Shown piece by piece: positions 6,802 to 15,275 of a stretch of 34,753 nucleotides of DNA. Position 1 is the first letter of the stretch, and the number at the start of each line of letters is the position of its first letter. The notes under the pieces are model-generated. The model made no database searches, was not told the DNA's origin, and worked only from the letters and a program-made list of their open reading frames with translations. A program made the translations under genes and the position numbers. The DNA lies in contig CANQUJ010000020.1 in the NCBI GenBank assembly GCA_947627005.1, positions 1-34,753 on the forward strand, written 5' to 3'. This DNA comes from an uncultured Clostridia bacterium (GTDB lineage: Bacteria > Bacillota > Clostridia > Oscillospirales > Ruminococcaceae).

Positions 6802-7406
6802 TATACAGCCTAACCGGAAATATTACATACTCCTCGCCGGAGCTTTGCGTTATAGAATGTTCGGGGGTGGGCTATGCCTGCAAGACCACTATGGCGACCT
6901 ATGAACAGCTCGTCGGCCGCGAAAGCGCAACTCTTTATACCTTTATGGCGGTAAGGGAAGACGCTATCGACCTCTTCGGATTCGCGACAAAAGACGAGCT
7001 CGAGTGTTTTAAGCTTCTGACTTCGGTCAGCGGGGTCGGCTCTAAATTCGCCCTCGCGATACTTTCAAGCCTTTTGCCGGATCAGGTCGCCCTCGCGATA
7101 GCTTCCGAAGATACTGCCGCGTTCACCAAAATCAAGGGCGTTGGGAACAAGATCGCCCAGAGGATAGTTATGGAGCTTAAAGACAAGATCGCCAAAGGAA
7201 CAGAGAGCTTCGGCGATAAAACCGGCCTCGACTTGGGCGCGGTTTCGCCAAAGGGCTCTAACGCGGCGGACGCCGTATCCGCCCTCGTGGTTTTGGGATA
7301 TTCGAGATCCGAGGCTTCGGCGGCGGTCTCGCGTTTAGACGCTAACCTTCCGGTCGACGAGCTTATAAGAAGCGCGCTTAAGGCGCTTTCCTCCCGAAAG
7401 TTTTAG
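6798..7406 (+). CDS. ruvA: Holliday junction branch migration protein RuvA
   Basis: RuvA tetramers bind the Holliday junction and load the RuvB motor. The 202-residue protein has the N-terminal OB-fold (MIYSLTGNITY..CVIECSGVGYAC), the acidic-pin region (MAVREDAIDLFGFA), paired helix-hairpin-helix motifs (LLTSVSGVGSKFALAIL and FTKIKGVGNKIAQRIVMELKDK), a linker, and a C-terminal RuvB-binding three-helix domain (ADAVSALVVLGYSRSEA). Length and order are standard. The ATG overlaps the ruvC stop, and ruvB begins 18 bases downstream, so the three genes form the classic ruvCAB set. Confidence 0.97.
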   Translation: MIYSLTGNITYSSPELCVIECSGVGYACKTTMATYEQLVGRESATLYTFMAVREDAIDLFGFATKDELECFKLLTSVSGVGSKFALAILSSLLPDQVALAIASEDTAAFTKIKGVGNKIAQRIVMELKDKIAKGTESFGDKTGLDLGAVSPKGSNAADAVSALVVLGYSRSEASAAVSRLDANLPVDELIRSALKALSSRKF

Positions 7407-7424
7407 AAAGGATTTTAAACCGAC

Positions 7425-8477
7425 ATGATCGAAAACGGCGAATTTGACTTTGAAAACCGAATCGTGGCGCCGCAGGTTATCGCGCAGGACGACGACATAG
7501 ACTACTCTCTTCGCCCGAAGACCCTTTCGGAGTATATCGGGCAGGACAAGGTCAAAGAAAATATGCAGATATACATCGAGGCCGCCAAAAAGAGGGGAGA
7601 GCCCTTGGACCACGTTTTGCTGTACGGCCCGCCCGGCCTCGGAAAGACCACCCTTTCGGCGATAATCGCCCACGAAATGGGGGTAAATATAAGGGTCACC
7701 TCAGGCCCTGCGATAGAAAAACCCGGCGACCTTGCCGCGCTTTTGACCAATTTGCAGAACGGCGACGTTTTGTTCATCGACGAAATACACCGCCTCTCCC
7801 GCTCGATAGAAGAAGTCCTCTATCCCGCGCTCGAGGATTTTGCGATAGACATCATCATCGGCAAGGGCCCCGCGGCCAGATCAATAAGATTCGACCTCCC
7901 TCGGTTTACCCTTATCGGGGCGACTACCCGCTCCGGCCAGCTTTCCGCCCCTTTAAGAGACAGGTTCGGGGTTATCCAGCGGCTCGAGCTTTATTCGGCC
8001 GACGACCTCGCGGAGATAATAAGCCGCTCTGCGGTGATACTCGGCGTAGCGATAGACAAAGACGGCGCATACGAGCTCGCCTCGCGATCGAGGGGGACCC
8101 CGCGAATTGCCAACAGATTTTTAAAGCGGGTGCGCGACTATGCCGACGTCATGGGGGACGGAAGAATAACCCGCGACATTGCGAAGATCGCCCTCGACAG
8201 AATGGAGGTTGACGACCTCGGCCTCGATTCTTTGGACAAGCGAATGCTTCTGACCATAATCAACGGCTACGGCGGCGGCCCGGTCGGGCTTGACACTTTG
8301 GCCTCGGCCATCGGAGAAGAGGCCGTTACCCTTGAAGACGTTTGCGAACCGTTTTTGATGCAGCTCGGCTTTTTGGCGCGAACCCCGCGCGGGCGCTGCG
8401 CTACGGATCTCGCTTATAAACACCTCGGCATAGCAAGGCCGAACCGCCCCGAAGACGGGCAGACTTCGCTTCTTTGA
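7425..8477 (+). CDS. ruvB: Holliday junction branch migration ATPase RuvB
   Basis: RuvB is the hexameric AAA+ motor that drives branch migration through RuvA-bound junctions. The 350-residue sequence contains [11 protein letters not shown], Walker [12 protein letters not shown], Walker [10 protein letters not shown], sensor 1 IGATTRSG, the arginine-finger region PLRDRFG, and the C-terminal winged-helix DNA-binding domain ending in [16 protein letters not shown]. Length matches the family. An SD-like AAAGGA lies before the ATG. The next gene starts 26 bases after its stop. Confidence 0.97.
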   Translation: MIENGEFDFENRIVAPQVIAQDDDIDYSLRPKTLSEYIGQDKVKENMQIYIEAAKKRGEPLDHVLLYGPPGLGKTTLSAIIAHEMGVNIRVTSGPAIEKPGDLAALLTNLQNGDVLFIDEIHRLSRSIEEVLYPALEDFAIDIIIGKGPAARSIRFDLPRFTLIGATTRSGQLSAPLRDRFGVIQRLELYSADDLAEIISRSAVILGVAIDKDGAYELASRSRGTPRIANRFLKRVRDYADVMGDGRITRDIAKIALDRMEVDDLGLDSLDKRMLLTIINGYGGGPVGLDTLASAIGEEAVTLEDVCEPFLMQLGFLARTPRGRCATDLAYKHLGIARPNRPEDGQTSLL

Positions 8478-8503
8478 CAAAATTCCGAAAGGCGGCAAAA
8501 AGG

Positions 8504-9871
8504 ATGACAAAGCTTTTCACTTCCGACGGCGCGAGCGGCGCGGCGATGACCGAGCTTAGCTGCGAGACCGCAGTTCTTATCGGCCGCGCGATGGCGACCG
8601 TTTTGCGAAACAGAGCCGGCAGAAAGGTTAAAATTCTCATAGGGCGGGATACCCGCCTTTCGGGAGAAATCCTTTCTCTCTCGCTGGCGGCGGGGTGCTG
8701 CTCGGCCGGGGCTGACGTCGGCCTTTTGGGGGTGATCCCCACGCCGGCGGTATCCTATCTCGCCGAAAAATACTCGGCCGACGCCGGGGTTATGATCACC
8801 GCGACCCACAACACCTATGAATTTAACGGAATAAAGATCTTCAACAGCCGGGGGCTTTATGTATCGCTCGAGGCGCTTGCCGAAATAGAAAGGCTCGTAA
8901 CCTCCGCCTCGAACGAGATGATCCCTGCGGGGGGAGAGGATATCGGAAGGATCACGCAGGAGAAAAACGCCGAGTGGGACTATGTCAGAAAGCTTATAAA
9001 ATGCGTAGACGGCGGCCTTGAAAGAATGAGGATAGCAGTGGACTGCGCGAACGGCGCGGCCTGCTCGACCGCCGAAAAATTCTTCAGGGGCATAGGCGCG
9101 GCGGAGGTCAAACTTATCAACAACGAGCCGGACGGGCTTAATATAAACCGCGGCTGCGGGATATCCGATCTTGAGCCGCTTAAAAAATGTATAATCGAAA
9201 ACCGCTGCCACGCGGGCGTTGCGCTTGACGGCGACGGCGGAAGATGCGTTATTTTGGACGAAAAGGGCAGCGTTATAGACGGCGACAGGATCACCGCGCT
9301 TTTGGCCTATTCGATGAAGGCGGAGCAAAAGCTCGCCGCGAATACCTGCGTCGTATCGCAGACCGCCAACCTCGGGTTCTTCCGCTGGGCGAAGGACAAC
9401 GGCATAGTCGTCGCGACGGCGCACGGCTTCGGCGGAAGGCATATAACCGAAAGAATGCTCGCCGGGGATTACAGCCTGGGCGGAAGCCCCTCGGGGCACT
9501 TGGTATTGCTCGACTGCCTAAAGGTCTCGGACGGCCAGCTTGCCGCCGCGAAGATATTCGAGATCTCGGCGAGAACCGGCCGCAGAATGAGCGAGCTCGC
9601 CTCGATATACGAGCCCTACCCGCAGATAGTTCTGAATCTGCCCCTAAGACCGGAGTATTCCGGCCGCTGGCAGGACGTTCCGGCGGTTTCGGAGATGATA
9701 GAATTTTGCCGCCGTAAATTAGAGGGCGACGGCAGGGTATTCGTCAGGGAATCCTCGACCAGCCCGACCCTTAGGATAATCGCCGAGGGGCGGGACCGCG
9801 AGACCGCCTGGCAATACGCCCAAGCCATCGCGAAGACAGTTCGCGACAATGTCGGATTAGACGAAGAATAA
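8504..9871 (+). CDS. Divergent phosphohexomutase (GlmM/PGM/PMM superfamily) with altered active-site loops
   Basis: Overall architecture is that of the four-domain alpha-D-phosphohexomutases, which move phosphate between C1 and C6 of sugars via a phosphoserine. The length is 455 residues from the ATG at 8504, preceded by GGCGGCAAAAAGG. Every signature loop is changed. The phosphoserine loop reads ITATHNT, with Thr101 where Ser is expected. The metal loop reads DGDGGR (242-247), with Gly246 in place of the third Asp. The sugar loop reads GGSPSGH (Glu lost at Ser328). The phosphate loop reads RESSTSPTLR (Gly and Glu of RxSGTEP lost at 418 and 420). The N-terminal FGTDGxRG is FTSDGASG. It may be catalytically impaired, specialised or regulatory; this is inference. 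It sits between ruvB and a methyltransferase in the cluster. Confidence 0.82.
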   Translation: MTKLFTSDGASGAAMTELSCETAVLIGRAMATVLRNRAGRKVKILIGRDTRLSGEILSLSLAAGCCSAGADVGLLGVIPTPAVSYLAEKYSADAGVMITATHNTYEFNGIKIFNSRGLYVSLEALAEIERLVTSASNEMIPAGGEDIGRITQEKNAEWDYVRKLIKCVDGGLERMRIAVDCANGAACSTAEKFFRGIGAAEVKLINNEPDGLNINRGCGISDLEPLKKCIIENRCHAGVALDGDGGRCVILDEKGSVIDGDRITALLAYSMKAEQKLAANTCVVSQTANLGFFRWAKDNGIVVATAHGFGGRHITERMLAGDYSLGGSPSGHLVLLDCLKVSDGQLAAAKIFEISARTGRRMSELASIYEPYPQIVLNLPLRPEYSGRWQDVPAVSEMIEFCRRKLEGDGRVFVRESSTSPTLRIIAEGRDRETAWQYAQAIAKTVRDNVGLDEE

Positions 9872-9895
9872 CCCGAAGGAGACTTCGACCGTATT

Positions 9896-10771
9896 ATGAG
9901 AACCGCATCGGAATGGAAGGATTACAAGCTTATAGACGCCTCGGACGGCATGAGGCTGGAATCATGGGCGGGAAAGACCCTTTGCCGGCCCGACCCGCAG
10001 ATAATCTGGAAGACCGAAAAAAAGAACCCGCTCTGGCGCTCGTGCGACGCGATATATCACCGCTCGGACAAGGGCGGCGGAAGCTGGGAATTTAAAAAGC
10101 AGCTGCCAGAAAGCTGGAAGATCAACTACGGCGAGCTTTGCTTTATCATCAGGCCGACCGGGTTCAAACACACCGGGCTCTTCCCGGAGCAAGCCGTAAA
10201 CTGGGATCTTTCAAGAAAGATGATAAAAGAGGCGAACAGGCCGATCTCGGTTTTAAACCTTTTCGCATATACCGGCGGGGCGACCCTTGCCTGCGCAAGC
10301 GCCGGCGCAAGCGTTTGCCACGTCGACGCCTCTAAGGGAATGGTTCAGTGGGCAAGGGACAACGCCGCGGCCTCGGGCCTTTCCGGCAGGCCGATAAGAT
10401 GGATAGTCGACGACTGCAAAAAGTTCGTCGAGCGGGAGATAAGAAGAAACAAAAGCTACGACGCGATCATTATGGACCCGCCGAGCTACGGGCGCGGGCC
10501 CTCGGGCGAGGTATGGAAGCTTGAAGACAGCATATACGAGCTTTTGGAGCTTTGCGTTAATGCGCTGAGCGAAAGGCCGCTGTTCTTTATGCTTAACAGC
10601 TATACCGCCGGGCTTTCGCCCTCGGTTATGTCATATATGCTCGCGGCGCTGATAAAGCCGAAGTTCGGCGGAAGCGTTTCGGCGGACGAAATAGGGCTTC
10701 CGGTCGAAGAGCGCGGGGTGTCGCTTCCCGCGGGGAGCACCGCGATATGGAAGTCATCCGAAACGGAATGA
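9896..10771 (+). CDS. Class I SAM-dependent methyltransferase, rRNA (RlmI/RlmK-like) type
   Basis: This 291-residue cytosolic protein should methylate a nucleic acid, probably rRNA, using S-adenosylmethionine. The SAM-binding motif I is LNLFAYTGGATLACA, followed by an acidic VCHVDASKGMVQWARDNAA (motif II), IVDDCKKFV (motif III) and the catalytic-type IMDPPSYGRG (motif IV). The order and the DPPSYGRG sequence match the large-subunit rRNA cytosine-5 methyltransferase relatives annotated as SAM-dependent methyltransferases. No N-terminal PUA domain is visible, unlike RlmI. The GAAGGAGA site supports the ATG at 9896. It is 24 bases after the phosphohexomutase and 13 bases before ecfA1. The exact target nucleotide is unknown. 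Confidence 0.85.
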   Translation: MRTASEWKDYKLIDASDGMRLESWAGKTLCRPDPQIIWKTEKKNPLWRSCDAIYHRSDKGGGSWEFKKQLPESWKINYGELCFIIRPTGFKHTGLFPEQAVNWDLSRKMIKEANRPISVLNLFAYTGGATLACASAGASVCHVDASKGMVQWARDNAAASGLSGRPIRWIVDDCKKFVEREIRRNKSYDAIIMDPPSYGRGPSGEVWKLEDSIYELLELCVNALSERPLFFMLNSYTAGLSPSVMSYMLAALIKPKFGGSVSADEIGLPVEERGVSLPAGSTAIWKSSETE

Positions 10772-10784
10772 GCAGGTGGTTTAA

Positions 10785-11639
10785 TTGGAAAAATTTATTC
10801 AAATAAAAGACGTTACATTCAGCTACGTCAACGACTATGACGACCCGCCGACCAAAAACACCGTGATAAAGGGCGTCTCGCTCGACATTGACAGGGGCGA
10901 ATTCGTGGCGGTTCTCGGGCACAACGGCTCCGGAAAATCCACCCTCGCCAAGCTTATAAACGCGATAAACCTTCCCGAAAGCGGCGAGGTTACAGTCGAC
11001 GGCATGAACACCGCCGACGAGGAGCGGCTTTACGACATACGAAAAACGGTCGGAATGGTCTTTCAGAACCCTGACAACCAGATCGTCGCGACGGTGGTTG
11101 AAGAAGACGTCGCGTTCGCGCTTGAAAATATAGGAGTAGAGCCGTCGGAGATCAGAAGAAGAGTCGACGAAGCGCTTAAAACGGTCGGAATGTATTCCTA
11201 TCGCGAGCACGCGCCTCACAAGCTTTCGGGCGGGCAGAAGCAGCGAATAGCGATAGCCGGAATTTTGGCGATGAAGCCGGAATGTATAGTTATGGACGAG
11301 CCGACCGCGATGCTCGACCCGATAGGACGGCGGGAGATTATGAGCACGATAAAACAGCTAAACGCCTCGGGGGTCACGATAGTTTTAATCACCCACTATA
11401 TGGACGAGGCGGCGCAGGCGGGAAGAGTGGTCGTTATGGACGACGGAAGGATAATCGCCGACGACGAGCCGAAAAAGGTCTTCGCGCAGGCCGAAAAGCT
11501 TAAGGCCGTCGGGCTCGACGTCCCCGGCGTTACCGAGCTTACCCACGCCCTTATCAAAGAGGGAGTAGACCTGCCGGACGACATTATCTCGGAGGACGAA
11601 TGTGTCGAGCGGCTTTATAACCTTTTAAAGAAAGGCTGA
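10785..11639 (+). CDS. ecfA1: Energy-coupling factor transporter ATPase EcfA1
   Basis: One of the two ATPases of the ECF vitamin/micronutrient uptake module; it powers EcfT and exchangeable substrate-binding S components at the membrane. The 284-residue protein has Walker A GHNGSGKST near residue 45, the Q-loop VFQNPDNQIVATVVEEDVAFA typical of CbiO/EcfA, signature LSGGQKQR, Walker B CIVMDEPTAMLDP and the switch histidine in LITHYMDEA. The start is a TTG at 10785 with AGGTGGT six bases upstream. It is five bases from ecfA2. No S-component gene is present, which fits a shared group II module serving S proteins encoded elsewhere. Confidence 0.95.
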   Translation: MEKFIQIKDVTFSYVNDYDDPPTKNTVIKGVSLDIDRGEFVAVLGHNGSGKSTLAKLINAINLPESGEVTVDGMNTADEERLYDIRKTVGMVFQNPDNQIVATVVEEDVAFALENIGVEPSEIRRRVDEALKTVGMYSYREHAPHKLSGGQKQRIAIAGILAMKPECIVMDEPTAMLDPIGRREIMSTIKQLNASGVTIVLITHYMDEAAQAGRVVVMDDGRIIADDEPKKVFAQAEKLKAVGLDVPGVTELTHALIKEGVDLPDDIISEDECVERLYNLLKKG

Positions 11640-11644
11640 CTGAA

Positions 11645-12517
11645 TTGGGAATCATCAGAACCGAAAACCTTACCTACGTCTACGGCGAGGGAACGCCGTT
11701 TAGAAAAGTCGCAGTAGACAACGTTAATTTGGATATAGACGAGGGCGAAATTGTTGGAATAATCGGCAGAACCGGCTCGGGGAAGTCGACCCTTATTCAA
11801 CACTTCAACGGCCTTTTAAAGCCGACTTCCGGCAAGGTTTTTATCGACGGAGAAGAGCTTTTTGCGGATAGATCCCGGCTTAAAGAGATTCGCTTCAAGG
11901 TCGGGCTGGTTTTTCAATACCCCGAATACCAGCTTTTTGAAGAGACCGTATATAAAGACATCGCCTTCGGGCCGAAGAATATGGGACTTTCGGAGGACGA
12001 AGTCGACCGCCGAATAAAAGACGCCGCGCGGCTGGTCGGACTTAAGCCCGAGCTTTTGGATAAATCGCCATTCGAGCTTTCGGGCGGGCAGAAGCGGCGG
12101 GCGGCGATCGCCGGGGTTATGGCGATGGAGCCGAAGGTCTTGATCTTGGACGAACCCACCGCCGGGCTTGACCCGCGCGGGAGAGACCGCATCCTCGGGA
12201 TGATAAAAGAATACCACGCCGAAAAGGGGACCACGGTTTTGCTGGTCTCACATTCGATGGAAGACGTCGCGAAGACGGTCTCTAAAATATTGGTTATGAA
12301 CGAGGCGAAGGTCTTTATGTATTCCGACCGCTCGAGCGTTTTCGCCAAGGCGAACGAGCTTACCTCTATGGGGCTGACCGTTCCGCAGGTGACAAGGGTG
12401 TTCGACAGGCTTAGGGATATGGGAATAGAATTTGAAGACGAGGTTTTCAGCGTAGACTACGCGAAGGATCTTGTCTTAAGGCTTCTGAAAGAAAAAGGGG
12501 ATAATCGGGTTGATTAA
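11645..12517 (+). CDS. ecfA2: Energy-coupling factor transporter ATPase EcfA2
   Basis: The partner ATPase of EcfA1, 290 residues. It has Walker A GRTGSGKST near residue 45, the longer N-terminal loop typical of EcfA2 (YGEGTPFRKVAVDNV), Q-loop VFQYPEYQLFEETVYKDIAFG, signature LSGGQKRR, Walker B VLILDEPTAGLDP and switch His in VSHSMED. A TTG start at 11645 follows AAAGG in the end of ecfA1. Its last eight bases overlap the start of ecfT, so stoichiometric translation of the module is likely. The two ATPases are clearly paralogous but not interchangeable in the flanking loops. Confidence 0.95.
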   Translation: MGIIRTENLTYVYGEGTPFRKVAVDNVNLDIDEGEIVGIIGRTGSGKSTLIQHFNGLLKPTSGKVFIDGEELFADRSRLKEIRFKVGLVFQYPEYQLFEETVYKDIAFGPKNMGLSEDEVDRRIKDAARLVGLKPELLDKSPFELSGGQKRRAAIAGVMAMEPKVLILDEPTAGLDPRGRDRILGMIKEYHAEKGTTVLLVSHSMEDVAKTVSKILVMNEAKVFMYSDRSSVFAKANELTSMGLTVPQVTRVFDRLRDMGIEFEDEVFSVDYAKDLVLRLLKEKGDNRVD

Positions 12518-13316
12518 AGACATTACCATCGGCCAGTATTTCCCGGGGAAATCGGTCATACACCGCCTCGACCCGAGAATAAAGCTTTTGCTGACCGTTA
12601 TCTATATAGTTATGCTCTTCGCCGCGGGGAATTTCGCAAGCCTCGGCGTGGGCGTGGCGTTTATGATAATAAGCTTTTTGCTGTCGGGTATCCCGATAAA
12701 AATGATGCTCAAATCAATAAAGCCGATACTTCCGATAATTATCTTCACCGGCTTTTTAAACCTGTTTTTCATCTCGACGGGGGATATTCTCTTCGAGTGG
12801 AAGTTTATAAAAATAACTTCCGGCGGCGTTCACACTATGGTTTTTATGGCCGCAAGGATAATCCTTCTTATCTGCGGGACTTCGCTTTTGACCTATACCA
12901 CCTCGCCGATAACCCTTACCGACGCGATAGAAAGAATCCTCTCGCCGCTAAGAATAATTAAATTCCCGGCGCACGAGATCGCGATGATGATGACGATAGC
13001 GCTTAGGTTTATACCCACCCTTATCGAAGAGACCGACAAAATTATGGCCGCGCAAAAGGCGCGGGGCGCGGATATGGAGAGCGGAAACCTTATCCGCCGG
13101 GCAAAGGCCCTTATCCCGATACTTATCCCGCTGTTCGTCTCGGCTTTTCGTAGGGCGGAGGAGCTTGCCCTTGCGATGGAATGTCGCTGCTATCGCGGAG
13201 GGGACGGCAGAACGCGGCTTAAACAACTTAAAACCGAGGCGAGGGATTATATCGCGATCGCGATAACGGCGGCCTTTTTGGCGGCGGTCATAGCCCTTAA
13301 CATTATTTTGAAATGA
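12510..13316 (+). CDS. ecfT: Energy-coupling factor transporter transmembrane protein EcfT
   Basis: This membrane scaffold couples ATP hydrolysis by EcfA1A2 to S-component toppling. The 268-residue protein starts at a TTG (12510) overlapping ecfA2. It has about five hydrophobic segments, beginning after HRLDPRIKLLLTVIYI (the conserved LDPRxK entry motif). The long cytoplasmic coupling helices carry the family's Ala-Arg-Gly-type motifs, seen here as QKARGADMESG and the segment RRAEELALAMECRCYRG. A final hydrophobic helix ends the protein. Its stop overlaps the truA start in an ATGA arrangement, giving an ecf-truA coupling that is common in Firmicutes. Confidence 0.95.
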   Translation: MIKDITIGQYFPGKSVIHRLDPRIKLLLTVIYIVMLFAAGNFASLGVGVAFMIISFLLSGIPIKMMLKSIKPILPIIIFTGFLNLFFISTGDILFEWKFIKITSGGVHTMVFMAARIILLICGTSLLTYTTSPITLTDAIERILSPLRIIKFPAHEIAMMMTIALRFIPTLIEETDKIMAAQKARGADMESGNLIRRAKALIPILIPLFVSAFRRAEELALAMECRCYRGGDGRTRLKQLKTEARDYIAIAITAAFLAAVIALNIILK

Positions 13317-14050
13317 GAAACTTTAAACTTACGATTTCCTTCTGCGGGACCGCCTATCACGGCTTTCAGCGGCAGGAGGGCGGACTTAGAACCGTTCAGG
13401 GCGAGCTTGAGCGCGGGATATATAAGCTTATCGGCGAGAGGGCGGCGGTAAACGGCTGCTCAAGGACCGACGCGGGAGTTCACGCGTACGAGTTTGTTTT
13501 AAACGTTTTTTTAGAGAATACCATCGACTGCCGCGGGCTTCAATACGGCCTTAACGGCGTGCTTCCGCCCGATATTTCGGTATTAAAGGCCGAGGAAGCG
13601 CCGGAAGATTTTCACGCGAGATACAGCTGTAAGGGCAAGGAATACGTCTATTTGATCCACAATTCCGAGATAAAGTCCCCGTTTTTGGCCGACAGGGCGT
13701 ATCGAAGCTGGTATCCGATCGACGAAAAAAAGCTCGACCGCGCCGCGAAGGATTTTATCGGAACGCAGGACTTTAAGTCGTTTTGCGCGGCCTCTTGCGA
13801 CAAAGAGATAACAGTCAGAACCATTTTCGACTATAACGTCACCCGCGAGGGGGATATCGTTAAATTCACTGTCGGCGGAGACGGATTTTTATACAACATG
13901 GTCAGAATAACCGTCGGAACGCTGCTGTTTATAAACGACGGCAAGCTTGCCGAGGATTCGATACCTAAGATCATAGCTTCAAAAGACCGCAGGCTTGCCG
14001 GGAAGACAGTTCCGCCGCAGGGGCTTTATCTTAACAGAGTATTTTATTGA
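13313..14050 (+). CDS. truA: tRNA pseudouridine(38-40) synthase TruA
   Basis: TruA converts uridines 38, 39 and 40 of tRNA anticodon stems to pseudouridine. The 245-residue protein contains ISFCGTAYHGFQRQ at the N-terminus, the catalytic-Asp motif GCSRTDAGVHA near residue 50, RYSCKGKEYVYLI in the middle, FKSFCAAS, and the C-terminal GDGFLYNMVRITVGTLL, all diagnostic. Length is normal. It overlaps ecfT by four bases and is followed 19 bases later by a membrane-protein gene. Confidence 0.96.
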   Translation: MRNFKLTISFCGTAYHGFQRQEGGLRTVQGELERGIYKLIGERAAVNGCSRTDAGVHAYEFVLNVFLENTIDCRGLQYGLNGVLPPDISVLKAEEAPEDFHARYSCKGKEYVYLIHNSEIKSPFLADRAYRSWYPIDEKKLDRAAKDFIGTQDFKSFCAASCDKEITVRTIFDYNVTREGDIVKFTVGGDGFLYNMVRITVGTLLFINDGKLAEDSIPKIIASKDRRLAGKTVPPQGLYLNRVFY

Positions 14051-14069
14051 GAATTAAGGGGGCGGGTTT

Positions 14070-15248
14070 ATGCCGTCGGTAAACACCTTTGAAACCGATA
14101 TGAAAAAGCTTAGGCGAAAGCGCCGCGCCAAAAGGCATATAAAGAACTTTATGCTTATTTTCGCGGTACTTATAGTCGTCGGGCTGGTATATTTAAGCCG
14201 CGACGCCTGGCTTGATTATTTCGACGGCATACTCGACAGGGCGAGCGTCCAAGCCGTTCAGAACGACGGCGCCCTTGCCGGCGGAAACTATCCGATAGAC
14301 ATCTCTAAAAAGACCAACACCTCTATCGGGAAGATGCAAAAATGCTGGATCCTTTTTGCCGACACCTCGTTTTATGTATACAACCCCTCGGGGGACATAA
14401 TATATTCCGAGCAGGCCTCGTACGCAAACCCGGTAGTCATCGGCTCGGAAAAGAGAACTCTCGTATACGACCAAGGCGGATACAGCTTTATGGTCGCCGG
14501 GCCGAAAAAACAGATATATTCAAAGCGGGTATCCGAGCAGATACTTCTTGCAGCGATAGGCGAAGACGGCAGCGCCGCGATCGTCACCCAAAACGACAAA
14601 TACGACTCATATCTTACGATATACGACAAAAACGGTTCGGAGATATACCACTGGGCCGACGGAACGATGATAACCGCCGCGGCATTAAAAAGCGACGGCA
14701 AGGGCTGCCTTATCGCGAGCGCCTACGCCCGGGGCGGAACATATCGCTCGGTGGTAACCGAGCTTAGCTTCGATTCGACCGAAGTAAAACTCCAGACTTC
14801 GCCGTATGAGACGCTTGCTTTCGCGGTCGAATATTGCGACGGCGGGGCTTGGCTTTTGGGGCACGACCGGCTTATAAGGCTTGCGGAGGACGGCTCGACC
14901 GCGTTTGAATACGACTACGACTACGACCTTTCGGGTTACAGCCTAAGCGATAAGCTTGCCGCCCTTGTGTTCGAGGGCGCGGGCGGAAACGGCGGCGGAT
15001 TCTCGATCCTTCAATCCGACAGCGAATACGTCTATAAGTCCGAGAGCGCAGAGTCGCCGGAGGACGTATATGCCGCGGAAAACGAGGTATATCTTTGCTT
15101 CGACGACAGGATCGACGCAGTCGACCGCGGGGGGAACCTTTTGGCCACCGCCCCGGTGGATTCGGTATACCGCTCGTTCGCGGTCCTGGACGGCGAGATA
15201 TATCTTTTGGGGTATCACACAGTCGACAAAATTGATTTTTCATTCTGA
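14070..15248 (+). CDS. Membrane-anchored beta-propeller-like protein, DUF5711-like
   Basis: A 392-residue protein of unknown function. A basic N-terminus (KKLRRKRRAKRHIKN) precedes one transmembrane helix at about residues 27-43 (FMLIFAVLIVVGLVYLS). The remainder is extracytoplasmic and made of recurrent beta-rich blades of the pattern hydrophobic-x-Asp/Gly-x-Gly (GEDGSAAIVTQNDKYDSY, LAEDGSTAFEYDYDYDL, AVLDGEIYLLGYH), suggesting a propeller fold. Composition, topology and its place next to a CvpA gene match what I know of the clostridial DUF5711 family; that assignment is from memory and not proven. The ATG at 14070 follows an AAGGGGGCGGG site. A role in the cell envelope is inference. Confidence 0.7.
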   Translation: MPSVNTFETDMKKLRRKRRAKRHIKNFMLIFAVLIVVGLVYLSRDAWLDYFDGILDRASVQAVQNDGALAGGNYPIDISKKTNTSIGKMQKCWILFADTSFYVYNPSGDIIYSEQASYANPVVIGSEKRTLVYDQGGYSFMVAGPKKQIYSKRVSEQILLAAIGEDGSAAIVTQNDKYDSYLTIYDKNGSEIYHWADGTMITAAALKSDGKGCLIASAYARGGTYRSVVTELSFDSTEVKLQTSPYETLAFAVEYCDGGAWLLGHDRLIRLAEDGSTAFEYDYDYDLSGYSLSDKLAALVFEGAGGNGGGFSILQSDSEYVYKSESAESPEDVYAAENEVYLCFDDRIDAVDRGGNLLATAPVDSVYRSFAVLDGEIYLLGYHTVDKIDFSF

Positions 15249-15275
15249 TTTTAACCGAAAGGACGCTTAAAAATT

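Noticed and set aside
8414-9499. 361-residue minus-strand frame opposite the phosphohexomutase
   Set aside because: A GC-rich antisense shadow; the plus-strand protein has clear family architecture and its ribosome-binding site.
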